Source of the DNA: Pseudomonas sp. TH10 | GTDB lineage: Bacteria > Pseudomonadota > Gammaproteobacteria > Pseudomonadales > Pseudomonadaceae | Direction: 5' to 3' | Length of the DNA: 36,395 nt | Assembly: GCF_016651255.1 (NCBI RefSeq) | Contig: NZ_JAEKEG010000051.1 | Span: 1 to 36,395, forward strand | Shown here: positions 7,434-16,305 of the stretch, one piece after another | Position numbering within the stretch: position 1 is the first letter of the stretch | How the letters are laid out: each line of letters begins with the position of its first letter | The notes under the pieces: model-generated | Seen by the model: only the letters and a program-made list of their open reading frames with translations | Databases searched by the model: none | Told to the model about the DNA's origin: nothing | Position numbers and translations under genes: made by a program

Positions 7434-9122
7434 TTAGGCGATATCGCGCAACTCACGGCGCAGGATCTTGCCGACCGGCGTCATCGGCAACGACTCACGC
7501 AGCACGATGTGCTTGGGCACTTTGTACGCGGTGAAATTCTCTTTGCAGTACGCCTTCAATTCTTCAAGGCTCACGCCGTTCTCGCGCGCCACCACAAACA
7601 GCTTCACCGCCTCGCCGGAACGTTCGTCCGGCACGCCGATCACTGCACAGTTGGCGACTTTAGGGTGAGCCATGACCACATCTTCGATCTCGTTCGGGTA
7701 CACGTTGAAACCGGAGACGATGATCATGTCCTTCTTGCGATCGACGATACGCACGAAACCGTCCGGATCGATCACTGCAATATCGCCAGACTTGAACCAG
7801 CCCTCGGCATCCAGTACTTCGGCTGTCGCCTCAGGCTTGTGCCAGTAGCCTTTCATGATCTGCGGGCCCTTGATGCACAGCTCGCCGCGTTCGCCCAAGG
7901 CTTGCTCGACGCCCTCATCGTTGATGATTTTCAGCGTGGTACCCGGTACTGGCAGGCCCACCGTACCGATGCGCGACTTGTCACCGTAGGGGTTGGTGCA
8001 AGCCACAGGTGACGTTTCGGTCAGGCCGTAGCCTTCGGTGATGCGGCATCCGGTGAGTTTTTCCCAGCGCTCGGCAGTGGCCTTGACCAACGCAGTGCCA
8101 CCGGAATTGGTCAGCTTGAGGCTGGAGAAGTCCAGGGTCTTGAAATCCGGATGATCCATCAACGCGACAAACAAAGTGTTCAACCCCAGCAACGCAGAAA
8201 AACGCCAGTTCTTCAGTTCCTTGATAAAGCCCTTGATGTCCCGTGGATTGGTGATCAGCACGTTATGGTTGCCGGTGACCATCATGCACATGCAGTTCGC
8301 CGTGAAGGCATAGATGTGATACAGCGGCAGTGGCGCGATCATCACCTCCTGGCCTTCGCGCAGCAGTGGCTGGCCATCCGGGCCGAGTTGCGCGAGGCAG
8401 GCGCGCACCTGTTGCATGTTCGCCACCAGGTTACCGTGGGTGAGCATCGCGCCCTTCGCCAACCCGGTGGTGCCGCCGGTGTATTGCAGCACGGCGATGT
8501 CGTCGAGGCCGACCTTCAACGGCTTGATGCCCAGACCCCGGCCCATGCGCAGCGCGCTTTTGAAGGCGATCGCCTGCGGCAGCGAATAGGCAGGAACCAT
8601 TTTTTTCACTTTGCTGACCACGGTGTTGACCAGCCAGCCCTTGGCGGTGGGCATCAGGTCGCCCATCTTCGCTTCGATCAGGTACTGGATGTCCGTGTCG
8701 GGCAGCACTTCCTGGACTTTCTGGCCGAACATGTTCAGGTAAACCAACGCACGCGCGCCGCAATCCTTGAACTGATGGCGCATCTCTCGTGCGGTGTACA
8801 ACGGGTTGGTATTGACCACGATCAGCCCGGCGCGCAACGCACCGAACACGGCAATCGGATAATGCAGGACGTTGGGCATCTGCACGGCGATACGATCGCC
8901 CGGCACCAGGTCGGTATGCGCTTGCAGATAACCGGCGAAGGCAGCGCTCTGGCGTTCAAGCTCGGCGTAGGTCAGCGTGATGCCCATGTTGCTGAATGCC
9001 GGGCGATCCGCGAACTTCTTGCAGGAACGCTCAAACACCTCGATCACCGACTTGAACTCGCCCATGTCGATGTCCAGCGGTACGCCGGCCGGGCGTTTGT
9101 CGTTCCAGAAATCAGGTTGCAT
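7434..9122 (-). CDS. fadD2: Long-chain-fatty-acid--CoA ligase FadD2
   Basis: This 562-residue paralogue of FadD1 starts MQPDFWNDKRPAGVPLDID; the ATG at 9120-9122 follows AGAGGA, whereas the longer upstream frame has no family sequence. It carries the P-loop YTGGTTGLAKG, GYGLTETSPVA, the FACS signature GWFKSGDIAVIDPDGFVRIVDRKKDM and the terminal VGKILRREL with the catalytic lysine. The reaction is the same as FadD1's: ATP-dependent acyl-CoA formation. In P. aeruginosa the two ligases differ in chain-length preference, but specificity cannot be read here. It is transcribed divergently from the lipase gene at 9338, with 215 bases for the two promoters. Confidence 0.95.
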   Translation of the reverse strand: MQPDFWNDKRPAGVPLDIDMGEFKSVIEVFERSCKKFADRPAFSNMGITLTYAELERQSAAFAGYLQAHTDLVPGDRIAVQMPNVLHYPIAVFGALRAGLIVVNTNPLYTAREMRHQFKDCGARALVYLNMFGQKVQEVLPDTDIQYLIEAKMGDLMPTAKGWLVNTVVSKVKKMVPAYSLPQAIAFKSALRMGRGLGIKPLKVGLDDIAVLQYTGGTTGLAKGAMLTHGNLVANMQQVRACLAQLGPDGQPLLREGQEVMIAPLPLYHIYAFTANCMCMMVTGNHNVLITNPRDIKGFIKELKNWRFSALLGLNTLFVALMDHPDFKTLDFSSLKLTNSGGTALVKATAERWEKLTGCRITEGYGLTETSPVACTNPYGDKSRIGTVGLPVPGTTLKIINDEGVEQALGERGELCIKGPQIMKGYWHKPEATAEVLDAEGWFKSGDIAVIDPDGFVRIVDRKKDMIIVSGFNVYPNEIEDVVMAHPKVANCAVIGVPDERSGEAVKLFVVARENGVSLEELKAYCKENFTAYKVPKHIVLRESLPMTPVGKILRRELRDIA

Positions 9123-9337
9123 TGTTCTTGTCCTCTTTACCTGAGCCGATCCTGGCCGCTTTCTGTCATTTCTGAAAAAGCGGAGCTTCACGGACACTAG
9201 CAGTTATGGCCATTCAGGCAAATAAGGGCAAAGCCGTCATTGATCGTGTGAATCTTCCTGCCGTGGTGTAAGGCAGTTCGCACGGCCGCACCCGGAATGC
9301 GCTATACAATGCATCGACCCAGCGCAAAGGAATCGCC

Positions 9338-10282
9338 ATGATCCACGACACTTTCTGGCTGACCGCGAGTGACCGCAGTCGCCTGTTCGTCAATCAGTGG
9401 CTACCCACAGCTCCCCTGAAAGCCATCGTGCTGCTGGCCCACGGCATGGCGGAGCACAGCGCCCGCTACCAGGGCCTGGCGCAAAAACTCTGCGACCAGG
9501 GCTACGGTGTCTATGCCCCCGACCTGCGGGGACATGGCAAAACCGCCGAAAATGGAACCCTGGGGCATTTCGCCGACGATGATGGCTGGTGCAAGGTCGT
9601 CGGCGACCTGGCGAGCCTCAATCAGCACGTCGGTCAGCAGCATCCCGGGGTGCCGATCCTGCTGATCGGCCATAGCATGGGCAGCTACATCGCCCAGGCC
9701 TATCTGCTGCACCACAGCGCCAGCCTGCACGGCGCCGTGCTGAGCGGCTCGAACTTCCAGCCGGTGGCTCTGTATGGCGCCGCGCGACAGATTGCCCGCT
9801 TCGAAAAACTGCGTCAGGGCGGCAAGGGCCGCAGTGCGCTGATCGAATGGTTGTCGTTCGGCTCGTTCAACAAAAAATTCAAACCGGTGCGCACGCCGTT
9901 CGACTGGCTGAGCCGCGATCCGGCCGAGGTCGACAAGTATGCCGCCGATCCGCTGTGCGGCTTTCGCTGCACCAATCAGCTGTGGATCGACTTACTCGGC
10001 GGCTTGCAGCAAATCAGCAAAGCGTCCAATCTCGCCCAGATCGACCCGGGCCTGCCGTTGCTGGTGATCGGCGGCGAATGTGATCCGGTGAGTGACGGCA
10101 AGCGTCTGACAGATCTGGCCAATGCATTACGCACGGCCGGCAGCCAGAACCTGCAACTGAAGATCTACCCGCAGGCGCGGCACGAATTGTTCAACGAAAC
10201 CAACCGCGACGAAGTGATCGCCGATCTGTTGAACTGGATCGAGCAGGCGCTGAGCCACCGCCGACCCACCCGGTCGGAATAA
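9338..10282 (+). CDS. Alpha/beta hydrolase, monoacylglycerol lipase/lysophospholipase type
   Basis: The 314-residue protein has the serine hydrolase fold of the Hydrolase_4 (monoacylglycerol lipase) family. Visible elements: oxyanion segment LLAHGMAEHSARY (32-44), nucleophile elbow GHSMGS with S113, acid D249 in GGECDPVS, and H282 in QARHELFNE. It has no signal peptide, so it is probably cytoplasmic. AAGGA precedes the ATG. It lies next to fadD1/fadD2 and just ahead of phaJ1, in the same order as PA3299-PA3302 of P. aeruginosa. A job in freeing fatty acids from mono- or lysolipids for FadD is likely; the exact substrate is inferred. Confidence 0.88.
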   Translation: MIHDTFWLTASDRSRLFVNQWLPTAPLKAIVLLAHGMAEHSARYQGLAQKLCDQGYGVYAPDLRGHGKTAENGTLGHFADDDGWCKVVGDLASLNQHVGQQHPGVPILLIGHSMGSYIAQAYLLHHSASLHGAVLSGSNFQPVALYGAARQIARFEKLRQGGKGRSALIEWLSFGSFNKKFKPVRTPFDWLSRDPAEVDKYAADPLCGFRCTNQLWIDLLGGLQQISKASNLAQIDPGLPLLVIGGECDPVSDGKRLTDLANALRTAGSQNLQLKIYPQARHELFNETNRDEVIADLLNWIEQALSHRRPTRSE

Positions 10283-10324
10283 TTTTTTGTGGATTCATTT
10301 AATCCGTCACAGGAATCAAGACCG

Positions 10325-10795
10325 ATGACCCAGGTTACCAACATCCCTTACGAAGCCCTCGAAGTCGGCCAGACCGCCAGCTACAGCAAAACGGTCGAAG
10401 AGCGCGACATCCAGTTGTTCGCTGCGATGTCCGGCGATCACAACCCGGTGCACCTGGACGCCGAATATGCTGCAGGCACCATGTTCAAGGAGCGCATTGC
10501 GCACGGTATGTTCAGCGGCGCCTTGATCAGCGCAGCCGTGGCCTGCGAACTGCCCGGGCCGGGGACTATCTATATCGGCCAGCAGATGAGCTTCCAGAAG
10601 CCGGTAAAGATTGGCGATACTTTGACCGTGCGCCTTGAAATCCTCGAAAAACTGCCGAAGTTTCGTGTGCGCATTGCTACACGCGTATTCAATCAGCGGG
10701 ATGAGCTGGTGGTGGATGGCGAAGCGGAGATTCTGGCACCGCGCAAGCAGCAGACCGTGACGTTGACGACATTGCCGGCGATCAGCATCGGTTGA
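10325..10795 (+). CDS. phaJ1: (R)-specific enoyl-CoA hydratase, MaoC family
   Basis: The 156-residue hot-dog protein starts MTQVTNIPYEALEVGQTASY, with AGGA upstream. The hydratase motif is present: FAAMSGDHNPVHLDAEYA with catalytic D38 and H43, followed by FKERIAHGMFSGALIS and GPGTIYIGQQMSFQKPVKIGDTL. Length and sequence agree closely with PhaJ1 (PA3302) of P. aeruginosa. It hydrates trans-2-enoyl-CoA from beta-oxidation to (R)-3-hydroxyacyl-CoA, the monomer for PHA synthase. It is 42 bases after the hydrolase gene, so probably in one operon, and is followed by a strong terminator. Confidence 0.93.
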   Translation: MTQVTNIPYEALEVGQTASYSKTVEERDIQLFAAMSGDHNPVHLDAEYAAGTMFKERIAHGMFSGALISAAVACELPGPGTIYIGQQMSFQKPVKIGDTLTVRLEILEKLPKFRVRIATRVFNQRDELVVDGEAEILAPRKQQTVTLTTLPAISIG

Positions 10796-10850
10796 AGGGC
10801 AAAAGATCGTCCACCAGCGGCCCGAGCCTGCAGACGATTTTCAGACGCAA

Positions 10851-10878
10851 AAAAACGCCAGACTAGCTGGCGTTTTTT
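10851..10878. terminator. Bidirectional terminator between phaJ1 and the DUF2383 gene
   Basis: AACGCCAG and CTGGCGTT flank the loop ACTAG, with six A's before and six T's after. It serves two convergent genes. Confidence 0.9.
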
Positions 10879-10893
10879 GTGGGCTACGAACGC

Positions 10894-11361
10894 TTACGAA
10901 CGAGCGCGAGCCTGGTTACGCAGGGCTTTCACCTGGTCGTGGTTGCGTTGTACGCCATGGTATTGGCGCTCAACCAGATCACGAATGCCGACCAGATTGT
11001 GCTTGTTGATTTTCTCGATGGCTTCACGATAAGCCTTCAGCGCATGGTCTTCACCGCGCTCGGCTTCGTTCAGCACAGCCTCTTCGTCTTTGCCGGTGAA
11101 CATGGCTTTGACGTCGACCCAGCGACGGTGCAGGTCACCGCTGACGCTGGTGGAAGTTTCCGGATCGCCACCCATCGAACGTACGGCCGCTTGCAGTTCA
11201 GCAGCTGCGGTCGCGCAATCAGCGGAACGGGTCACGAACAGGGTTTTCAGTTCAGGGTGCTTGATGTCTTCAGCGCAGGTCTTGAACCCTTCCTGACCGT
11301 CTTTGCTGACTTCGATCAGGTCGTTGAGTACAGAGATGGCTTCTTTATTCATGTCGGTCAT
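10894..11361 (-). CDS. PA2169-type four-helix-bundle protein (DUF2383)
   Basis: The 155-residue protein (MTDMNKEAISVLNDLIEVSKDGQEGFKTCAEDI...) matches the DUF2383/PA2169 family, ferritin-like four-helix bundles of unknown function. Recognisable are the N-terminal LNDLIEVSKDGQEGF helix, the SMGGDPETSTSVSGDLHRRWVDVKAMFTGKDEEAVLNEAERGEDHALKAYREAI core and the C-terminal QYHGVQRNHDQVKALRNQAR helix. Conserved Glu/His residues suggest possible metal binding, which is inference. AAGGA precedes the ATG. A perfect 16-base palindrome lies about 30 bases upstream (11391-11406). Confidence 0.85.
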   Translation of the reverse strand: MTDMNKEAISVLNDLIEVSKDGQEGFKTCAEDIKHPELKTLFVTRSADCATAAAELQAAVRSMGGDPETSTSVSGDLHRRWVDVKAMFTGKDEEAVLNEAERGEDHALKAYREAIEKINKHNLVGIRDLVERQYHGVQRNHDQVKALRNQARARS

Positions 11362-11390
11362 TTTTCAATTCCTTGCGGGTTGATGAAAGA

Positions 11391-11406
11391 TGCAATAGCT
11401 ATTGCA
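11391..11406. promoter_or_regulatory. Perfect 16-bp palindrome, candidate operator
   Basis: TGCAATAGCTATTGCA lies 30 bases upstream of the DUF2383 start codon, where a repressor would overlap the promoter or leader. I cannot assign a regulator. Confidence 0.4.
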
Positions 11407-11567
11407 CCCTGCATGCCAGCTTTTCACTGAAAACAAATTGCTTAAATTTCAATGGCTTATGTTTTATCGCGAAATCTGTATCCGCTTCTTTTGCATGATC
11501 TGTCATTTGGCCTGCATGCAGAATGCCTGTATTTTCCACTCTGATTTGAAGCCAGACGATCTCACTG

Positions 11568-11804
11568 ATGAATCCCGAAAAACTCGAACTGCTGATCACC
11601 CGCGAAATGCCTTTCGGCAAATACAAGGGCCGGATCATCGCCGACCTGCCGGGGCCTTACCTGAACTGGTTTGCCCGCGAGGGTTTTCCTCACGGCGAAC
11701 TCGGCGGCCTGCTTGCGCTGATGCAGGAGATCGACCACAACGGCTTGTCGGACGTGCTCGAACCGCTGCGCGCCAAACATGGCAAACCCGCCCCGCGCCA
11801 CTGA
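11568..11804 (+). CDS. DUF3820 family protein (putative quorum-sensing-regulated virulence factor family)
   Basis: The 78-residue protein MNPEKLELLITREMPFGKYKG... has the DUF3820 signature MPFGKYKGR followed by DLPGPYLNWFAREGFPHGELG. The fold is small and soluble, and the molecular role is unknown. The family name comes from a structure of the P. aeruginosa member. The ribosome site is weak. It is 28 bases upstream of the aminotransferase gene in the same direction, so the two may be co-transcribed. Confidence 0.85.
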   Translation: MNPEKLELLITREMPFGKYKGRIIADLPGPYLNWFAREGFPHGELGGLLALMQEIDHNGLSDVLEPLRAKHGKPAPRH

Positions 11805-11832
11805 AGCGCCCTCCTCTTTAGAGCCAGCCGCC

Positions 11833-13014
11833 ATGCCCGATAACACCCGCCGCGCCCGTGACGAAGCCTTTTGGCAAACGTTCGCCGACCGTTACGACGT
11901 TCAACCCGGCCCCGTGAACCTGGAAAACGGTTATTTCGGGCGCATGTCGCGCACGGTGATCGAGGAGTACCAACGTAACGTAGAGCTGATCAACACCAGC
12001 AACTCGGTATATGTGCGCCAGCGCTTCGAACAGGTCGAAAGCCTGGAGATTCGCGCGCAGCTGGCGGAGCTGATGGGTGTGCGGGCCCAAGCCGTTGCCC
12101 TGACCCGTAACGCCAGCGACGCCCTGCAATCGCTGATCCGCAATTACAACCGCCTGCAGCCGGGCGATCAGGTGCTGATCTGCGACCTTGAGTACGACAC
12201 GGTCAAGGGTGCCATGCGCTGGCTGGCGCGTTATCGCGGTGTGGAGGTGATAGAGATTGGTCACCAGCACCCGGCCTCTTTCGACTCGCTGCTGGCCAGT
12301 TACCGTGAGGCTTTCGAGCGTTACCCACGGCTCAAGCTGATGGCACTGACCCACGTCACCCATCGCACCGGGCTGGTCATGCCAGTGCAGGCCATTGCGG
12401 CGGCTGCGCGGGAACACGGCATCGATGTGATCCTCGACGGCGCCCATGCGCTGGGGCAGATGAAGTTCAATCTCGAAGAGCTGGGCATTGCCTTCGCCGG
12501 TTACAACCTGCACAAGTGGATCGGGGCGCCGCTGACTCTTGGCTTCCTGTACATCGCCCCGCAGCGCCTTGGCGACATCGACCCGGACATGGGCGAGATG
12601 CATTTCCCGCTCAACGACATTCGCGCCCGCACGCCCTACAGCACCCCCAATATCCCGGCGCTGCTGACGCTGCCGCTGGTGTTCGAGGAACACCTGGCCA
12701 TGGGCGGCTCCGCAGCCAAAGGCGCGCGGCTTAATTATCTGCGCAATGAGTGGGTCCGGGTGGTGCGGGATTGGCCGGGTATCGAGGTGATGACCCCGGA
12801 CGACCCACGGTTGTATTGCGGGATAACTTCGATGCGGTTTACCCGGCATGCGGATCAACAGGTGATGGTCGACCGGCTGTTGAACGAGTTCAACCTGTTT
12901 ACCGTTGTACGCAGCGGCGCGGCGAGTGGACCCTGTATCCGCATTACACCGGGGCTGACGACCACAGCGGCGGATATCGCGGCGCTGATCAAGGCGCTGG
13001 ACCAATTGCGCTGA
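11833..13014 (+). CDS. Class V aminotransferase (isopenicillin-N-epimerase-like)
   Basis: The 393-residue fold-type I PLP enzyme starts MPDNTRRARDEAFWQTF; this start is placed where family similarity begins, although no strong ribosome site is seen (an in-frame ATG lies at 11779). Key features are FEQVESLEIRAQLAELMG, the cofactor-site TRNASDAL (about 91-98), the PLP aspartate D202 in DVILDGAHALG, and the Schiff-base lysine K228 in GYNLHKWIGAPL. Related proteins are annotated as isopenicillin N epimerase or cysteine-desulfurase-like, but the true substrate is unknown. It is followed by a family B REP pair. Confidence 0.88.
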   Translation: MPDNTRRARDEAFWQTFADRYDVQPGPVNLENGYFGRMSRTVIEEYQRNVELINTSNSVYVRQRFEQVESLEIRAQLAELMGVRAQAVALTRNASDALQSLIRNYNRLQPGDQVLICDLEYDTVKGAMRWLARYRGVEVIEIGHQHPASFDSLLASYREAFERYPRLKLMALTHVTHRTGLVMPVQAIAAAAREHGIDVILDGAHALGQMKFNLEELGIAFAGYNLHKWIGAPLTLGFLYIAPQRLGDIDPDMGEMHFPLNDIRARTPYSTPNIPALLTLPLVFEEHLAMGGSAAKGARLNYLRNEWVRVVRDWPGIEVMTPDDPRLYCGITSMRFTRHADQQVMVDRLLNEFNLFTVVRSGAASGPCIRITPGLTTTAADIAALIKALDQLR

Positions 13015-13030
13015 TTCAACACCGCCCGCC

Positions 13031-13130
13031 TGCAGGAGCGAGCTTGCTCGCGAAAAACCTGAGACCGCCAAGGGGTGTCAGGTTTCCAGCGTTATCGTTA
13101 ACGACCATCGCGAGCAAGCTCGCTCCTACA
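13031..13130. repeat. REP-type inverted pair, family B
   Basis: GGAGCGAGCTTGCTCGCG (within 13031-13052) faces its inverse CGCGAGCAAGCTCGCTCC (13109-13130), about 56 bases apart. This is the common Pseudomonas REPIN layout. It lies between the converging aminotransferase and eda genes. Confidence 0.88.
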
Positions 13131-13165
13131 GGGTTATGGCGTAAACGGTGGGGCTTTCTTCAGAC

Positions 13166-13198
13166 AAAAAAAACGGTGCACCGACCAAGCGCACCGTT
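13166..13198 (-). terminator. Terminator of the zwf-pgl-eda operon
   Basis: On the minus strand AACGGTGC, an 11-base loop and GCACCGTT are followed by eight T's. It lies 41 bases after the eda stop. Confidence 0.8.
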
Positions 13199-13238
13199 AA
13201 AGCCGTAGAACACACAACGACGTGTCAGGTAAAACCAA

Positions 13239-13904
13239 TCAGTCCAGCAGCGCCAACGCCTCGGCAGTGCATTCCTGGATGCGGGCCCAGTCGCCGTTCC
13301 TGATCCACTGCGGATCAAGCATCCAGCTGCCGCCCACGCACATCACGTTTTTCAGCGCCATGTAGCTTTTGATGTTGGCCGGGCTTACGCCGCCAGTCGG
13401 GCAGAACTTAACTTCGCCGAACGGACCGCCCAAGGCTTTGATCGCCGCGACGCCACCGCTGACTTCAGCCGGGAACAGTTTGAAGCGGCGATAACCCAGA
13501 CCGTAGCCTTCCATGATGCCGGAGGCGTTGCTGATGCCTGGCAACAGCGGAATCGGGCTGTCGACGCTGGCTTCGAGCAGATCACGGGTGATGCCCGGGG
13601 TGACGATGAATTGCGAACCCGCTGCTTCAGCCGCCGCGAGCATGTTGCGATCCAATACGGTGCCGGCGCCGGTCATCAGCTCCGGACGTTGCTCACGCAG
13701 GATCTGGATGGCCTTGAGGCCGAACTGCGAGCGCAGGGTCACTTCCAGCGCGGTCAGGCCACCGGCGGCCAGGGCGTCGGCCAGCGGCAGCACGTCCTGT
13801 TCACGGGCGATGGTGATTACCGGCAGGATCCGCGCCTTGGCGCAGAGGCTGTCAATCAGGGCAACTTTGTCCGCCATGGAAACGGTCGGGGATGGGATTG
13901 TCAT
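13239..13904 (-). CDS. eda: 2-dehydro-3-deoxy-6-phosphogluconate (KDPG) aldolase
   Basis: The 221-residue class I aldolase cleaves KDPG to pyruvate and glyceraldehyde-3-phosphate, the last Entner-Doudoroff step. The Schiff-base lysine is K142 in RRFKLFPAE; LEVTLR, GAGTVLD and VTPGIT are the usual strand ends of the TIM barrel. The start at 13904 (MTIPSPTVSMADK) has AAGGA nine bases before it; an alternative ATG at 13925 overlaps the pgl stop as ATGA but lacks a ribosome site. It is the third gene of the zwf-pgl-eda operon and is followed by a terminator. Confidence 0.96.
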   Translation of the reverse strand: MTIPSPTVSMADKVALIDSLCAKARILPVITIAREQDVLPLADALAAGGLTALEVTLRSQFGLKAIQILREQRPELMTGAGTVLDRNMLAAAEAAGSQFIVTPGITRDLLEASVDSPIPLLPGISNASGIMEGYGLGYRRFKLFPAEVSGGVAAIKALGGPFGEVKFCPTGGVSPANIKSYMALKNVMCVGGSWMLDPQWIRNGDWARIQECTAEALALLD

Positions 13905-13921
13905 AGCGGCTGTTCCTTGGC

Positions 13922-14635
13922 TCATGGGCACCAGTAAATCTCTAACGTAGGTTGCAGAAACGCGCGAATCGGCATGACGCCGACATCGTCACCGGCCAAT
14001 GCGGCACTCAGGGTGGTCAGCTTGGACTGACCGGAAATCGATAGAACAGTGGTCTCGGCCGAAGCCAGCAGCGCACGACTCATGGTCAGGCGCTGATGCG
14101 GCACGGTCGGTGCCAGCATCGGGTAGCAGCGTCGAGTGCCATCGGCTGCCAATGCTTCAGCCAGGTTCGGGCTGTTGGGGAACAGCGACGCGGTATGACC
14201 GTCATCGCCCATGCCGAGTATCAGCACGTCGATCGGCGGCAACTCTGCCAACAGGCGATCGGCTTGCTCGGCGGCCAGTTCCAGGTTCGCCGTGGCGCTG
14301 TACAGGCTCAGGAACTGCGCCTTGGCCGCCGGGCCTTGCAGCAGGTAGCGCTTGAGCAGCCCGGCATTGCTGTCGGCATGCTCGACCGGCACCCAGCGCT
14401 CGTCGGCCAGGGTGACAACCACCTTGGACCAGTCGAGCTTTTGCCTGGCCAGGTTCTGGAAAAATGCCACCGGGCTACGGCCACCGGACACCACCAGCGT
14501 CGCGGTGCCGCGAGCATCAATAGCGTCACTCAGCTGCTTGGCCACATTCAGTGCCAAGGCATCGGCCAACAGCGCCGGGCTCTTGTACTCATGGGCGCTG
14601 ACGCCCTGAGGCAGTTTCAAATCAGATATCGCCAT
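13922..14635 (-). CDS. pgl: 6-phosphogluconolactonase
   Basis: The 237-residue enzyme hydrolyses 6-phosphogluconolactone to 6-phosphogluconate. It has the family motifs [10 protein letters not shown] (50-59), TLADERWVP (75-83) and [14 protein letters not shown] (140-153), the last containing the catalytic histidine. Length is typical of the DevB/Pgl group. Its start lies inside the 3' end of zwf (14-base overlap), so translation is probably coupled. Confidence 0.96.
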   Translation of the reverse strand: MAISDLKLPQGVSAHEYKSPALLADALALNVAKQLSDAIDARGTATLVVSGGRSPVAFFQNLARQKLDWSKVVVTLADERWVPVEHADSNAGLLKRYLLQGPAAKAQFLSLYSATANLELAAEQADRLLAELPPIDVLILGMGDDGHTASLFPNSPNLAEALAADGTRRCYPMLAPTVPHQRLTMSRALLASAETTVLSISGQSKLTTLSAALAGDDVGVMPIRAFLQPTLEIYWCP

Positions 14636-16088
14636 ACCACGACCTCCCGTCCCGCGTGATCAGTGCAATGGAGCTCATGGGGCCCCAGGACCCGGCCGCG
14701 TACGGCTTGGGCGCATCACCGGATTTTTTCCACCCGGCGATCAACTGGTCACACCACTTCCACGCGGCTTCGATTTCATCTTTACGGACAAACAGGTTCT
14801 GATTGCCGTTCATCACTTCCAGCAACAACCGCTCGTAGGCATCGGGGATCCGCGCGCTACGCCAGGTATCGGAAAAATTCAGCTGCAACGGACCGCTGCG
14901 CAGCTGCATGCCCTTGTCCAGGCCCTGCTCTTTGGTCATCACGCGCAGCGAAATACCTTCGTCCGGTTGCAGGCGGATGATCAGTTTGTTGCTGATCTGC
15001 AGGCGCTGCTCCGGGGCGAAGATGTAGTGCGACGGTTCTTTGAAGTGGATGACGATCTGCGACAGTTTCTGCGGCATGCGCTTGCCGGTGCGTAGGTAAA
15101 ACGGTACGCCGGCCCAGCGCCAGTTGCGGATGTCGGCACGCAGGGCGACGAAGGTTTCGGTGTCGCTCTGGGTGTTGGAATTCGGTTCTTCGAGGTAGCC
15201 CGGTACCGATTTGCCTTCGCTGTAACCGGCGATGTACTGACCGCGCACAACCTGCGTGGTCAGGCCTTCCGGGCTGATCGGTGCCAGCGCCTTGAGCACT
15301 TTTACTTTCTCGTCACGGATGCTGTCGGCGGACAAATCGGCCGGCGGGTCCATGGCGATCAGGCAGAGCAACTGCAACAGGTGATTCTGAATCATGTCAC
15401 GCAGTTGGCCTGCCTTGTCGAAGTAACCCCAGCGGCCTTCGATGCCAACCTTCTCGGCCACGGTGATTTCCACGTGAGAGATGTAATTCTGGTTCCACTG
15501 GGTTTCGAACAGGCTGTTGGCGAAACGCAGGGCAATCAGGTTCTGAACGGTTTCTTTGCCCAGATAATGGTCGATGCGGTAGGTACGGTTCTCCGGGAAG
15601 AACTGCGCCACGGCGTCGTTGACCTTGCGCGAGGACTCCAGATCGGAACCGATCGGCTTTTCGAGGACCACGCGGGTATTTTCCGCCAGACCGACTTTCG
15701 CCAGGTTCTCGCAAATCGCGCCGTACACCGCTGCCGGCGTGGCGAAGTAGGCAATCATGCGTTGCGTGCTGCCAGCCAGTTCGGCCAGCGCGACATAGTC
15801 TTCTGCCTTGAGGAAGTCGACGTGCAGGTAGGTCAGGCGAGCGAGAAAACGCTCGGCGACGGCTTCGTCCAGCTCTTTGCCGACGTAGCGGCGCAATTCG
15901 GCGGCGATGAACGCCATGTGCTGCTGCTCGCTGCCTGCTTCACGGGCCAACGCGATGATGCGCGTGTCCTCGTGCAACAAGTCAGCGCCATCGAGGTGAT
16001 AAAGGGCAGGAAACAGCTTGCGCAGGGCCAGATCGCCAAGAGCGCCGAACAAGGCAAAGGTGCACGGTTCAACCGTAATCGAAGGCAT
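14622..16088 (-). CDS. zwf: Glucose-6-phosphate 1-dehydrogenase
   Basis: The 488-residue enzyme oxidises glucose-6-phosphate with NAD(P)+. Visible are the nucleotide-binding [11 protein letters not shown] (15-25), EKPIG (143-147) and the active-site RIDHYLGKE (171-179, with the catalytic histidine pair region). It is the first gene of the zwf-pgl-eda operon. A HexR-type operator lies about 70-80 bases upstream (16156-16170), and an AAGAACAA Hfq/Crc-type motif sits directly before the start (16094-16101). P. fluorescens-group genomes often carry more than one zwf; this is the copy in the glucose cluster. Confidence 0.97.
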   Translation of the reverse strand: MPSITVEPCTFALFGALGDLALRKLFPALYHLDGADLLHEDTRIIALAREAGSEQQHMAFIAAELRRYVGKELDEAVAERFLARLTYLHVDFLKAEDYVALAELAGSTQRMIAYFATPAAVYGAICENLAKVGLAENTRVVLEKPIGSDLESSRKVNDAVAQFFPENRTYRIDHYLGKETVQNLIALRFANSLFETQWNQNYISHVEITVAEKVGIEGRWGYFDKAGQLRDMIQNHLLQLLCLIAMDPPADLSADSIRDEKVKVLKALAPISPEGLTTQVVRGQYIAGYSEGKSVPGYLEEPNSNTQSDTETFVALRADIRNWRWAGVPFYLRTGKRMPQKLSQIVIHFKEPSHYIFAPEQRLQISNKLIIRLQPDEGISLRVMTKEQGLDKGMQLRSGPLQLNFSDTWRSARIPDAYERLLLEVMNGNQNLFVRKDEIEAAWKWCDQLIAGWKKSGDAPKPYAAGSWGPMSSIALITRDGRSWYGDI

Positions 16089-16093
16089 GATGT

Positions 16094-16101
16094 TTGTTCT
16101 T
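16094..16101 (-). promoter_or_regulatory. Hfq/Crc-type AANAANAA motif before zwf
   Basis: AAGAACAA on the minus strand lies immediately upstream of the zwf ATG, where Hfq-Crc binding would block ribosome loading. Confidence 0.4.
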
Positions 16102-16155
16102 TTATCAAGTTAAGCTACAAATACCTTTTTTCAAGGCATCACTCAAGGGAAAATG

Positions 16156-16170
16156 TAGTAATAACCACAA
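16156..16170 (-). promoter_or_regulatory. HexR operator upstream of zwf
   Basis: TTGTGGTTATTACTA on the minus strand fits TTGT-N7-ACAA with one mismatch. It lies in the zwf-hexR divergent promoter region. HexR repression of zwf by this type of site, relieved by KDPG, is known in P. putida. Confidence 0.7.
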
Positions 16171-16305
16171 CATTTTCGCAAAATACAGATTCCGAGTGGT
16201 GGTCGGTCGGAGCCATCAGTAGGATAGGCCACCGTTACGGGCCATATCAAAGGCCCAATTTGCATAGCCCGGCGCAACTTTGCGCAGGTGAATTAGGAAT
16301 TCCAT

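Noticed and set aside
13031..13130. Facing repeats considered as CRISPR-like units.
   Set aside because: There are only two inverted arms with no direct-repeat array and no regular spacers; the arms match the REP layout seen elsewhere in the window.
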